A stretch of DNA of 64,000 nt from Marinomonas vulgaris (GTDB lineage Bacteria; Pseudomonadota; Gammaproteobacteria; Pseudomonadales; Marinomonadaceae), in assembly GCF_018145875.1 (NCBI RefSeq), contig NZ_JAGSSV010000001.1:310001-374000 (forward strand), given 5' to 3'. How positions within the stretch are numbered: position 1 is the first letter of the stretch; each line of letters opens with the position of its first letter. Positions 1 to 7,329 of this stretch are shown here, piece by piece. The position numbers and the translations under genes are program-made. Below the pieces are notes generated by a model. The model made no database searches and was not told the origin of the DNA. It worked only from the letters and a program-made list of their open reading frames with translations.

Positions 1-704
<704 letters not shown>

Positions 705-757
705 TTAATAACAACAGTCTAGCGGCAAATCATTCAAAGAATAATATCTGTTTCAGC

Positions 758-789
758 AAAGGATTGTTGTCATACAGCAACAATCCTTT
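758..789. promoter_or_regulatory. 12-bp perfect inverted repeat between adhC and LysR gene
   Basis: Arms AAAGGATTGTTG and CAACAATCCTTT are perfectly complementary, with an 8-bp spacer. The element lies in the 213-bp divergent intergenic region. It could be a regulator operator or a transcript hairpin. The run of T after the right arm is only four long, so a terminator is less convincing. Confidence 0.6.
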
Positions 790-805
790 TAAAAAACGCC
801 TTGTT

Positions 806-820
806 TGTTATAATATAACA
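806..820 (+). promoter_or_regulatory. Palindrome overlapping a TATAAT -10 element
   Basis: TGTTAT...ATAACA arms flank a perfect TATAAT (809-814), about 60 bp before the LysR start at 879. It is a likely -10 box for the LysR gene, with a symmetric element in the position of an autoregulatory operator. No clear -35 hexamer was found, so this is a tentative call. Confidence 0.4.
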
Positions 821-878
821 ACACAAATTCACTCAACTCATCATCGATTCGTCGCACTGAAACGACAAAGGAGCCGCA

Positions 879-1769
879 ATGAAAAACTGGGAAGCCATGG
901 AAGCGTTTGTCGAAGTAATCCGTCAGGGCAGCTTTTCGGCGGCAGCCATAAAGCTGGGCGTGTCGGCGTCACACATCAGTCGTTTAATTACGCAATTAGA
1001 AGCCGAACTTGGCAGCACCCTGCTGTTTCGCACCACTCGACGAATCCGTTTGAGCGACGCGGGCGAGCTGTATTATCAGCATTGTCGCGGCTTACCTGAA
1101 GCGCTCAGTAGCGCCGAAGAAGTGATTTCCAGCTTAAACCAAGCACCGATTGGGCCCTTCAAAATGACCAGCGCCACCACCTTCGGCGAGCGCTATATTG
1201 CACCCTTAATGAACGACTTTTTATTGGCACATCCGAAAATTGAGCTGGATTTTCATCTTACTAACCGCGCCGTAGACCTCATTGAAGAAGGCTACGACCT
1301 CGCCATTCGCATGGGCGCCATGAAAGATTCCAGCCATTTATCCCGTCGCCTGTGTGATCGGGTCGAATATTTGTGCGCTTCGCGGGATTACATTGATCAG
1401 CACGGCATGCCCCACACATTGGCCGAATTGAACAAACATCGTTGCTTGATCGGCTCTAAAAATCACTGGTTGTTTCAGCAAGATGGGCAGCGTAAAGAAA
1501 TGAAGATTAACAGCCAGTGGCGCAGCAACTCTGGCCCCGCTTTATTAGACGCCGTTCGCAAAGGCATGGGCATCGCGCAACTGCCAGACTATTATGTGGC
1601 AGACGACATTGCCAGCGGCAAACTGGTCGCCCTTCTCACTCAATACCAATACCCCTACAGCGGCGTCTGGCTGGTGTATCCCAAAGTGCGTCAGCCCTCG
1701 CCCAAATTACAAAGCATTTGTGATTACCTAGTGGAAAACTTCAAACAGCCTTCCGCCTTTGCCAAATAA
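879..1769 (+). CDS. LysR-family transcriptional regulator
   Basis: 296-residue LysR-type regulator of normal length. Residues 1-60 form the winged helix-turn-helix (FVEVIRQGSFSAAAIKLGVSASHISRLITQLEAELG, written here across its two helices), followed by FRTTRRIRLSDAG. The periplasmic-binding-protein-like effector domain fills residues about 90-290. It starts at an ATG preceded by AAAGGAG. It is divergent from the formaldehyde-type alcohol dehydrogenase, the usual layout for a LysR protein controlling its neighbour. The effector is unknown. DNA binding at the inverted repeat at 758-789 is possible but not shown. Confidence 0.9.
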   Translation: MKNWEAMEAFVEVIRQGSFSAAAIKLGVSASHISRLITQLEAELGSTLLFRTTRRIRLSDAGELYYQHCRGLPEALSSAEEVISSLNQAPIGPFKMTSATTFGERYIAPLMNDFLLAHPKIELDFHLTNRAVDLIEEGYDLAIRMGAMKDSSHLSRRLCDRVEYLCASRDYIDQHGMPHTLAELNKHRCLIGSKNHWLFQQDGQRKEMKINSQWRSNSGPALLDAVRKGMGIAQLPDYYVADDIASGKLVALLTQYQYPYSGVWLVYPKVRQPSPKLQSICDYLVENFKQPSAFAK

Positions 1770-1817
1770 AGTCAGTGTGTTTAAATACTCGACTAATTTT
1801 TCTAGCGGGTATCGGGT

Positions 1818-2081
1818 ATGTTTTCCCAACAAGATTTAGTACAAGTGGCTCGCCAAACCATGCCGTTTGGTAAGTATCAGGGGCGAGTGTTGATCGACCT
1901 GCCAGAGGCGTATTTATTGTGGTTTGCCCATGAGGGTTGGCCGAATGGTAATTTGGGGCTATGGCTGCAATTAGCACTAGAAATTAAAATAAACGGCTTG
2001 GAAAAATTGGTCGATCCCTTACGAAAGCCAACTGATAAAACACCAGACGAACCCAAGGTTCGCATTCGTTTTGATGACTAA
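1818..2081 (+). CDS. DUF3820 family protein
   Basis: 87-residue protein. The core MPFGKYQGRVLIDLPEAYL followed by WFAHEGWPNGNLG is the hallmark of DUF3820, a small family found widely in proteobacteria and sometimes labelled a quorum-sensing-regulated virulence factor. No enzymatic function is established. There is no signal peptide or membrane segment. It follows the LysR gene by 48 bp on the same strand and may share its transcript. The ribosome site is weak (GGGT). The family call is from recognition of the sequence pattern. Confidence 0.8.
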   Translation: MFSQQDLVQVARQTMPFGKYQGRVLIDLPEAYLLWFAHEGWPNGNLGLWLQLALEIKINGLEKLVDPLRKPTDKTPDEPKVRIRFDD

Positions 2082-2096
2082 CCTAGCCGATGTGAC

Positions 2097-2555
2097 CTAA
2101 GAAGATTGATGAACATACAGCAAAATAGCGTCGTCTTGGCCTGAGTCGCGCTTTAAAACAAAACCCGCACGCTCTGCCACCTTCATCGACGCAAGGTTAT
2201 CCACTTTAACTTGCGCCACTAGCGGCTGCTGATCAAATTGCTTTACCAGCTCAGACAACATTTGATGGGCAATGCCTTTGCCTCGCGCCTCTGGTGCCAC
2301 CGTCCAAGACAGCTCCCATGCACCCTCGACTTTGTCGGCTCGACAGGTGCCTACCGCCACGCCGGCGACTTCTGCAATCCAAATACGCCGATCGTCAGAC
2401 CGAGCAAGGGACGCCTTTAGCCACGCTAAATGATCAACCAATCTAATCTCATCTTGATGGTGTGAGGCAGAACGCGTGGCTGAATCATTGCGCCAAGCCA
2501 ACAAACACTCAGCATCGGATATGGTCGCTAAGCGTAAACCTACTGACGTTTCCAT
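2097..2555 (-). CDS. GNAT family N-acetyltransferase
   Basis: 152-residue acetyltransferase of the RimJ/GNAT type. The acetyl-CoA binding loop is visible as ARGKGIAHQML near residues 92-103, preceded by the strand ELSWTVAPEA. A C-terminal beta segment (AERAGFVLKRDSG) follows. Such enzymes transfer acetyl groups to small molecules or protein N-termini, and the substrate cannot be read from sequence. It is a single gene, convergent with the DUF3820 gene and separated from fumC by about 70 bp. Some annotations may call it a PseH-like or sugar-amine acetyltransferase because of the DCLLAWRND-like start, but this is uncertain. Confidence 0.82.
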   Translation of the reverse strand: METSVGLRLATISDAECLLAWRNDSATRSASHHQDEIRLVDHLAWLKASLARSDDRRIWIAEVAGVAVGTCRADKVEGAWELSWTVAPEARGKGIAHQMLSELVKQFDQQPLVAQVKVDNLASMKVAERAGFVLKRDSGQDDAILLYVHQSS

Positions 2556-2626
2556 AATTATCTTTCTTCTTCATCGTGGAATAATCAAAAGACTATAGCA
2601 CACAGCAGGTCACGCTTTTACTCGAT

Positions 2627-4000
2627 TTAGCCTCCATGGGTCAGTTTGGCAGGGTCGAGCAGGGCCAGCAATTCGTCGCGGCTGAGGTCGGTTTCTTCCT
2701 CCGCAACATCGACGACTGGTCGACCTTCTTTGTAGGCTTTTTTGGCGATATCGGCGGCGTTGGCGTAGCCGATAATCGGGTTTAACGCGGTGACCAAGAT
2801 GGGATTACGATGCAAGGCTTCGTTGAGTTTGTCTTCGTTCACCGTCAGCGTGGTGATGGCGTTGTCGGCAAGCAGTTGCCCGCTGTTGGCCAACAAGCTG
2901 ATGCTGTTCAGAAGGTTTTTAGCTATCATTGGTAACATCACATTCAGCTCAAAATTGCCCGATTGACCACCGACGGTAATGGCCGCGTCGTTACCAATGA
3001 CTTGCGCCGCCACCATAGCGGTAGCTTCTGGAATCACGGGGTTCACCTTACCCGGCATGATGGACGAGCCTGGCTGCAAAGCTTGCAAGGAAATTTCCCC
3101 AAGACCGGCCAACGGGCCTGAATTCATCCAACGCAGGTCGTTGGCGATTTTCATGTAAGTTACCGCCACGGCTTTGAGCTGACCCGATAAGGCGACCGCG
3201 GTATCTTGTGAACCGATTAAAGCAAAAAAGTTATCGCCCTTACTAAAAGTCACCTTGGTCAAATCAGACAACTCTTTGGCGAATTGATCGGCAAATTCTG
3301 AGTGCGCATTGATGCCGGTTCCGACTGCCGTCCCGCCTTGAGCCAACTGAGTGGTTTTACTTTCTAGGTAAGTTAAATTGTCGATGTTGTTTTGCAGTTG
3401 CGCCGCCCAAGCATGGAAGGTTTGATCCAAACGCACTGGCATGGCGTCCATCAAATGGGTTCGGCCGGTTTTGGTGTAACCAGCCAAGGCGTTGCCCTTG
3501 GCAATAATCGAGTCTCTCAGATACTCCAGCGCCGGCAACAAACGACCGGTTAATTCCAAGGTGGCGCTTACGTGTATGGCGCTGGGGATAACATCGTTAC
3601 TGCTTTGACCATAGTTAACGTGATCATTCGGATTAATAGCTGTGCCGGCGTATCGACTGGCGAGCGTGGCAATGACTTCATTAGCATTCATGTTAGAACT
3701 GGTGCCCGACCCCGTTTGAAACACATCCACAGGGAAATGCGTCATCAAATCGTCCGCATCCAACAGTTCATCACAGGCGTGCTGTATCGCTTTGGAAAAC
3801 TCCGCTGACAAACAATTCAAAGACTCGTTCGCACGCGCCGCCGCCGCTTTGATGTAAATAAGCGAGCGTATAAAGGCTTCTGGCAGAGGTTCGTGACTGA
3901 TAGGAAAGTTATTAATAGCGCGCTGGGTTTGCGCGCCATATAGGGCGTTTTCTGGTACGTTCAATTCGCCCATACTGTCTTTTTCGATGCGCATTTTCAT
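2627..4000 (-). CDS. fumC: Class II fumarate hydratase
   Basis: Iron-independent fumarase, which interconverts fumarate and L-malate in the TCA cycle. It is a 457-residue protein, the normal length for FumC. Visible motifs are KDSMGELNVP at the N-terminus, TGSGTSSNMNANEV, the GRTHLMDAMPV segment with the active-site His, and the superfamily signature GSSIMPGKVNP. I chose the ATG at 4000 because it overlaps the upstream stop codon (TGATG), indicating translational coupling. An in-frame TTG at 4003 and an ATG at 3994 are alternatives. It is downstream of a fagA-like gene behind Fur boxes, so it is probably induced by iron limitation, as known for Pseudomonas aeruginosa fumC1. Confidence 0.95.
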   Translation of the reverse strand: MKMRIEKDSMGELNVPENALYGAQTQRAINNFPISHEPLPEAFIRSLIYIKAAAARANESLNCLSAEFSKAIQHACDELLDADDLMTHFPVDVFQTGSGTSSNMNANEVIATLASRYAGTAINPNDHVNYGQSSNDVIPSAIHVSATLELTGRLLPALEYLRDSIIAKGNALAGYTKTGRTHLMDAMPVRLDQTFHAWAAQLQNNIDNLTYLESKTTQLAQGGTAVGTGINAHSEFADQFAKELSDLTKVTFSKGDNFFALIGSQDTAVALSGQLKAVAVTYMKIANDLRWMNSGPLAGLGEISLQALQPGSSIMPGKVNPVIPEATAMVAAQVIGNDAAITVGGQSGNFELNVMLPMIAKNLLNSISLLANSGQLLADNAITTLTVNEDKLNEALHRNPILVTALNPIIGYANAADIAKKAYKEGRPVVDVAEEETDLSRDELLALLDPAKLTHGG

Positions 4001-4371
4001 CAATTAATACCGTCCTTATGTTCGAAAGAAGAAATAAAATAGTGGCTTAAAATTCGCAGATTGTGCTCCATTTTGAAATACTCTTTAGCGTCTTGGTAGG
4101 TCACAATCAATTGCTTTAGATGCTGCAAAGGCAGATACACCTTGTCTAAACAGGTCTGACGCCAATGGCTCGCCAGCGTGGTATCGCACACGGTATCCAG
4201 CAGCACATTGAACACCCGTTGATGCAGCAAGGTCGCATCAGTAATGCTCAAACGCTCGGCGTACTCTTCTGTTACGTTGAGGTAATGGTAGAGCACTTCT
4301 GGAGAATCCGCACATTGCCCACCTTGAATAACCTGTTCGAGCACTGAAAATGGCACTAAATAATGACTCAT
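4000..4371 (-). CDS. FagA-like Fur-associated protein
   Basis: 123-residue soluble protein with no motif of known function. Its position directly before fumC, with overlapping stop and start codons, and behind tandem Fur-box-like sites matches fagA in the Fur-regulated fagA–fumC–orfX–sodA operon of Pseudomonas. No manganese superoxide dismutase follows here. The sequence is mostly predicted helix, with LQHLKQLIVTYQDAKEYFK in the C-terminal half. The start has a GAGGGTGAAGCC ribosome site. The name is inferred mainly from context, since I cannot align it to the Pseudomonas protein. The biochemical role is unknown even in Pseudomonas. Confidence 0.6.
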   Translation of the reverse strand: MSHYLVPFSVLEQVIQGGQCADSPEVLYHYLNVTEEYAERLSITDATLLHQRVFNVLLDTVCDTTLASHWRQTCLDKVYLPLQHLKQLIVTYQDAKEYFKMEHNLRILSHYFISSFEHKDGIN

Positions 4372-4417
4372 GGCTTCACCCTCTTAGACTTGCGTCTGTT
4401 TGATCGAATAATATAAA

Positions 4418-4432
4418 TGATAACTATTATCA
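4418..4432 (-). promoter_or_regulatory. Fur box 1 upstream of fagA-like–fumC
   Basis: TGATAACTATTATCA matches the 7-1-7 Fur consensus (TGATAAT-N-ATTATCA) at 13 of 14 informative positions. It lies just downstream of the -10 hexamer, where a bound repressor would block transcription start. Confidence 0.85.
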
Positions 4433-4461
4433 ATAATGTCGATAGGGTAAAGGCATGTCAA
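4433..4461 (-). promoter_or_regulatory. Sigma-70 promoter of fagA-like–fumC
   Basis: On the reverse strand a perfect TTGACA (4461-4456) is followed after 17 bp by CATTAT (4438-4433). It is bracketed by Fur-like sites on both sides. Confidence 0.7.
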
Positions 4462-4466
4462 GTAGT

Positions 4467-4481
4467 TGATAACGATTCTTA
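4467..4481 (-). promoter_or_regulatory. Fur box 2 (weaker)
   Basis: TGATAACGATTCTTA matches the 7-1-7 Fur consensus at about 10 of 14 positions. It sits immediately upstream of the -35 hexamer. Together with box 1 it suggests cooperative Fur occupancy of the promoter. Confidence 0.5.
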
Positions 4482-4549
4482 TTAAAATCGCAATCTTGTG
4501 ATTCTTTCCTTGATGAATATCAATAATCTTCCTGCGTAGAGTTGCCAGC

Positions 4550-4589
4550 AAAAAAAAGCCCCTGCCGCGAAACAACGCAGCAGAGGCTT
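4550..4589 (-). terminator. Rho-independent terminator of slyD
   Basis: On the reverse strand AAGCCTCTGCTGCG pairs with CGCGGCAGGGGCTT around a six-base loop and is followed by a run of eight T. It lies 28 bp after the slyD stop codon. Confidence 0.85.
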
Positions 4590-4616
4590 AGCAATTAACT
4601 CACTTTATGGTTTTAT

Positions 4617-5096
4617 TTAGTGGTGATGACCACCAACCCCATGGGCGTGACCATGGGCAATTTCATCATTGGTCGCTTCGCGAGCGTCGGCAATGTTGAT
4701 ATTAAAGGTCAAGTCTTTGCCTGATAAAGGGTGGTTTAAATCCACCGTGCAATGCTTTAAGCCGACTTTGGTAACGGTGACCTGGCGCATGCCTTTATCG
4801 GTTTTCACCATGGCAACCATGCCGGCTTTCCAACGTTTTGCGCCTTGCAAGTGCTTGACCGGCATTTGCTGAGTTCGGTCTTCATGGCGCTCGCCGTAGG
4901 CATCGGCACACGCGACGGTCACTTCAAATTCGTCACCAACTTCTTTGCCTTCCATGGCTTTTTCAAGCCCAGGAATAACATTGCCATGACCATGTAAATA
5001 CGCCGCAGGGTCTTTGCCTGCCGACGTTTCTATTAACTCGTCGCCGTGGCGCAACGTGTAGTGAAATTGAACAACTTGATTGTCTGCAATCGGCAT
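4617..5096 (-). CDS. slyD: SlyD-type FKBP peptidyl-prolyl cis-trans isomerase
   Basis: 159-residue cytoplasmic FKBP-fold isomerase with an inserted chaperone flap, normal for the SlyD/FkpB group. The N-terminal FKBP half contains VVQFHYTLRHGDELIETS and the GHGNVIPGLEKAMEGKEVGD motif. The flap lies around residues 70-130, and the C-terminal FKBP strand reads NHPLSGKDLTFNI. The tail is short and histidine-rich (HGHAHGVGGHHH). In E. coli the comparable tail binds nickel and serves hydrogenase maturation, and metal binding here is inferred from the histidines. No hydrogenase genes are nearby. It is a single-gene unit with its own terminator. Confidence 0.92.
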   Translation of the reverse strand: MPIADNQVVQFHYTLRHGDELIETSAGKDPAAYLHGHGNVIPGLEKAMEGKEVGDEFEVTVACADAYGERHEDRTQQMPVKHLQGAKRWKAGMVAMVKTDKGMRQVTVTKVGLKHCTVDLNHPLSGKDLTFNINIADAREATNDEIAHGHAHGVGGHHH

Positions 5097-5181
5097 CGGG
5101 GTTCCTCGTAATTAATTCAGTCACTGAGCCTTATCGCCCAGTGAGTAGTCGCACTTTAGCGTTAACCAACGCATTTTACTG

Positions 5182-5769
5182 TTAAAACACCGCCAGTTCG
5201 ACTGCATCTTCATGGATAATAATGTCTTTCACCATGCCGGCGGCGGCTTTTTCAAATGCCGAGTGGTTCAACACATACACCGGGTGTTTATCGAAATACT
5301 CCACTAAAGCTTTTTCAAAATCATCGTGTAAGCCGCCCAAAGTAGAGCGCAGCATTTTATCGCTGAAGCTCGATCCTTCCACTTCTATTTTAGTGATCTT
5401 AGGCGCCACCAAATACAGGCGATCTTCTTCGATGCGCAAGCCAGACTCAAACGACGGACTGACGTTCGTTGTTAGCGTAAATGTCTGCCCGAACGCCGCC
5501 AAGGTGCCGGTTAAATCGCTCGTTAAATCCACTAACACCAAGCCGCCATCGCGCTCAGTAAAATCGATCACGGCGTCGGTAACCAGCAAATCTAAATCCA
5601 ACGCGTTGCCGTCTAACGTCAGCTCGATGTGACTTTTGGCTTGTTGCTCTAACTGTTTGGTCACTTCTTGGTTTACTTCTTCCTCACTGATGCGAAAGCT
5701 GTTACAGCCGGCCAGCAACAAAGACACACCTAACAAAGAACACATCATCACATTTCGTATCAAGCGCAT
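5182..5769 (-). CDS. DUF1439 family lipoprotein
   Basis: 195-residue predicted lipoprotein. A charged start and hydrophobic stretch end in a lipobox (LLLAGC), with Cys22 as the probable acylation site. The mature part shows a pattern of beta strands and helices (EEEVNQEVTKQLEQQ, then VDLTSDLTGTLAAFGQTFTLT) typical of DUF1439, the family of E. coli YceB, which adopts a lipid-binding-like fold. Its start overlaps the end of the MscS gene by 10 bp, so the two are co-transcribed. The family assignment is recognised from pattern, and molecular function is unknown. Confidence 0.75.
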   Translation of the reverse strand: MRLIRNVMMCSLLGVSLLLAGCNSFRISEEEVNQEVTKQLEQQAKSHIELTLDGNALDLDLLVTDAVIDFTERDGGLVLVDLTSDLTGTLAAFGQTFTLTTNVSPSFESGLRIEEDRLYLVAPKITKIEVEGSSFSDKMLRSTLGGLHDDFEKALVEYFDKHPVYVLNHSAFEKAAAGMVKDIIIHEDAVELAVF

Positions 5770-6641
5770 TCTATTTTCCTTTTAACGCCTTGTGCGGCGT
5801 CCCGTTGTTCGTACCAAAATGCCATAAAATCCGCCATGACTTTTTGCTCAATGTCTACCGCTTCCTCGGTTGGACAAAACAATGACACCGTAAAAACATT
5901 AAAACCTTCCACCGTTGTCGTTACTCGCACACGTGGCTCAGGCCCCGAAATGCGTATGTCCAAGCGTTTTTCGATGAGACTGTTATAGCGAATCGCCACC
6001 TCGTGAAAATGCTCTGAATATTCGCGAATTTTTTCTAAAATTTGCTCCTTAATCACAAACAAATTCACTTCGTCGGTTTGGCGCGCAATGGAAAAAGTGT
6101 GGGTGACATAACGACGCATGTAGTTTAAGTTTTGCACCGTATGCAGCAGCAAGACACTGTTCGGCACCACGGTTGTTCGACCGGTGTAAGCGTAGCTACC
6201 GCCTTTTAAATCTACTTCAAACAAGGTGGTCGATAGCCAGTCGCTGTCGGTCACTTCGCCTTCGTAATTGGCAATACGAATCCAATCACCCACTTGATAA
6301 GGCCGAGTACTAGCGCGATAAAACGCCCCCACGATACAGGCAATAAACTCTTTAGTGGCCAGCACCAAAGCCACCATAAAGGCGGCAATAGAGATAGCAA
6401 TATTCTGCAGCTCAGACGACCAAATCAGCACCAAACCAACCACTAATAACAAATTAAAAATGTTATCAACCGTGTTGATTCTTTGTCGTCTTTTATCATT
6501 TTCAATCTTTTGATTGATGCTAATGGCTCGCTTTGTATAGCGGCGAATCAAATAAGACAATAAAATCCATGCGAACGTGAGCACGAACTCTAAATGATCA
6601 TTCAAGATAGAAAAATCCAATTGGGACAAATCAACAGGCAT
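5760..6641 (-). CDS. MscS-family mechanosensitive ion channel protein
   Basis: About 293 residues. Transmembrane segments lie near residues 15-30, 60-80 and 85-110. The pore-lining helix region (ISIAAFMVALVLATKEFIACIVGAF) is split by charged residues and followed by the beta domain start RPYQVGDWIRIANYEGEV, a clear MscS signature. These channels release solutes on hypo-osmotic shock at the inner membrane. The frame is open to an ATG at 6683, but the ATG at 6641 has a good ribosome site (AGAGGAAG) and fits the family better. It is the first gene of a two-gene unit with the DUF1439 lipoprotein. It is divergent from yebG. Confidence 0.88.
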   Translation of the reverse strand: MPVDLSQLDFSILNDHLEFVLTFAWILLSYLIRRYTKRAISINQKIENDKRRQRINTVDNIFNLLLVVGLVLIWSSELQNIAISIAAFMVALVLATKEFIACIVGAFYRASTRPYQVGDWIRIANYEGEVTDSDWLSTTLFEVDLKGGSYAYTGRTTVVPNSVLLLHTVQNLNYMRRYVTHTFSIARQTDEVNLFVIKEQILEKIREYSEHFHEVAIRYNSLIEKRLDIRISGPEPRVRVTTTVEGFNVFTVSLFCPTEEAVDIEQKVMADFMAFWYEQRDAAQGVKRKIECA

Positions 6642-6728
6642 AGAAAGTGCTTCCTCTTTTAAGGCCGTCACTTTAACAATCATTACTCAGATCAACAAAT
6701 AAAAGCGTGGACAAAGCATAAAATAATA

Positions 6729-6744
6729 CTGTACATTTATACAG
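6729..6744 (+). promoter_or_regulatory. LexA (SOS) box upstream of yebG
   Basis: CTGTACATTTATACAG is a perfect CTGT-N8-ACAG LexA site, extended to a 20-bp near-palindrome by flanking TA. It ends 23 bp before the yebG start codon. Confidence 0.92.
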
Positions 6745-6767
6745 TATTATTTTTAGCGAGGTGGATC

Positions 6768-7214
6768 ATGCCTGTAATTATTAAATATGTTGTAGAACGT
6801 AATGGAATCGAAAAAATGACCTTTACTTCCAAAAGCGAAGCCGATGCCTACGACAAGCTGCTCGACACAGCAGACGCTCTGTATGAAATGTTAGACCAAA
6901 CCGACTTAGCTGGCGATCATAGTCAAAAAGAAGCCTTGTCTATGTATCTTGCCGAAAATAAAGACGCGTTGCTAGACGCATTGGGCAGCAAAAAGAAAAG
7001 CCCAACCAAGGCAAAAAAAAGTCCCTCGAAAACCCAAGACAACCAGCTTGATTTAACCGATTCAACACCGAAAAAACCGCTTGAAGACCTCATCATCGAA
7101 CCGGATGAAGACATGGTATACAACGAAGACGACACCGATACGGCTTTTGACGATGACACAAACGACTACTTAGAAAGCAGTCTAGAGAACGAACTAGAAA
7201 GTAACGCCGCTTAA
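6768..7214 (+). CDS. yebG: YebG-like DNA-damage-inducible protein
   Basis: 148 residues. The first 75 match YebG of E. coli closely in pattern: IKYVVERNGIEKMTFTSKSE, ADAYDKLLDTAD, then EALSMYLAENKDALLDAL. YebG is a small SOS-regulon protein of unclear biochemical role. The tail is longer than in E. coli: a lysine-rich stretch (KKKSPTKAKKSPSKT) followed by a strongly acidic segment rich in Asp and Glu, probably disordered. A perfect LexA box and a GCGAGGTGG ribosome site precede the ATG. It stands as a single transcription unit. Confidence 0.9.
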   Translation: MPVIIKYVVERNGIEKMTFTSKSEADAYDKLLDTADALYEMLDQTDLAGDHSQKEALSMYLAENKDALLDALGSKKKSPTKAKKSPSKTQDNQLDLTDSTPKKPLEDLIIEPDEDMVYNEDDTDTAFDDDTNDYLESSLENELESNAA

Positions 7215-7329
7215 ACCAACAAAACCCTGACATGGATGTCGATGTGGTCTGTTATTCCTGCCTAAATAAGTGCCTGTTCGTTTATAATCATGCCCTTCTT
7301 TTTGTCTTTTCTGATGGTTGGGTTATTTC

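Noticed and set aside
1741-1977. Leftward frame across the LysR end and DUF3820 gene
   Set aside because: It is a shadow of the DUF3820 coding sequence, which has clear family motifs on the other strand.
4384-4575. Leftward 63-codon frame upstream of the fagA-like gene
   Set aside because: It spans the Fur boxes, the promoter and part of the slyD terminator, and has no ribosome site. It is regulatory DNA.
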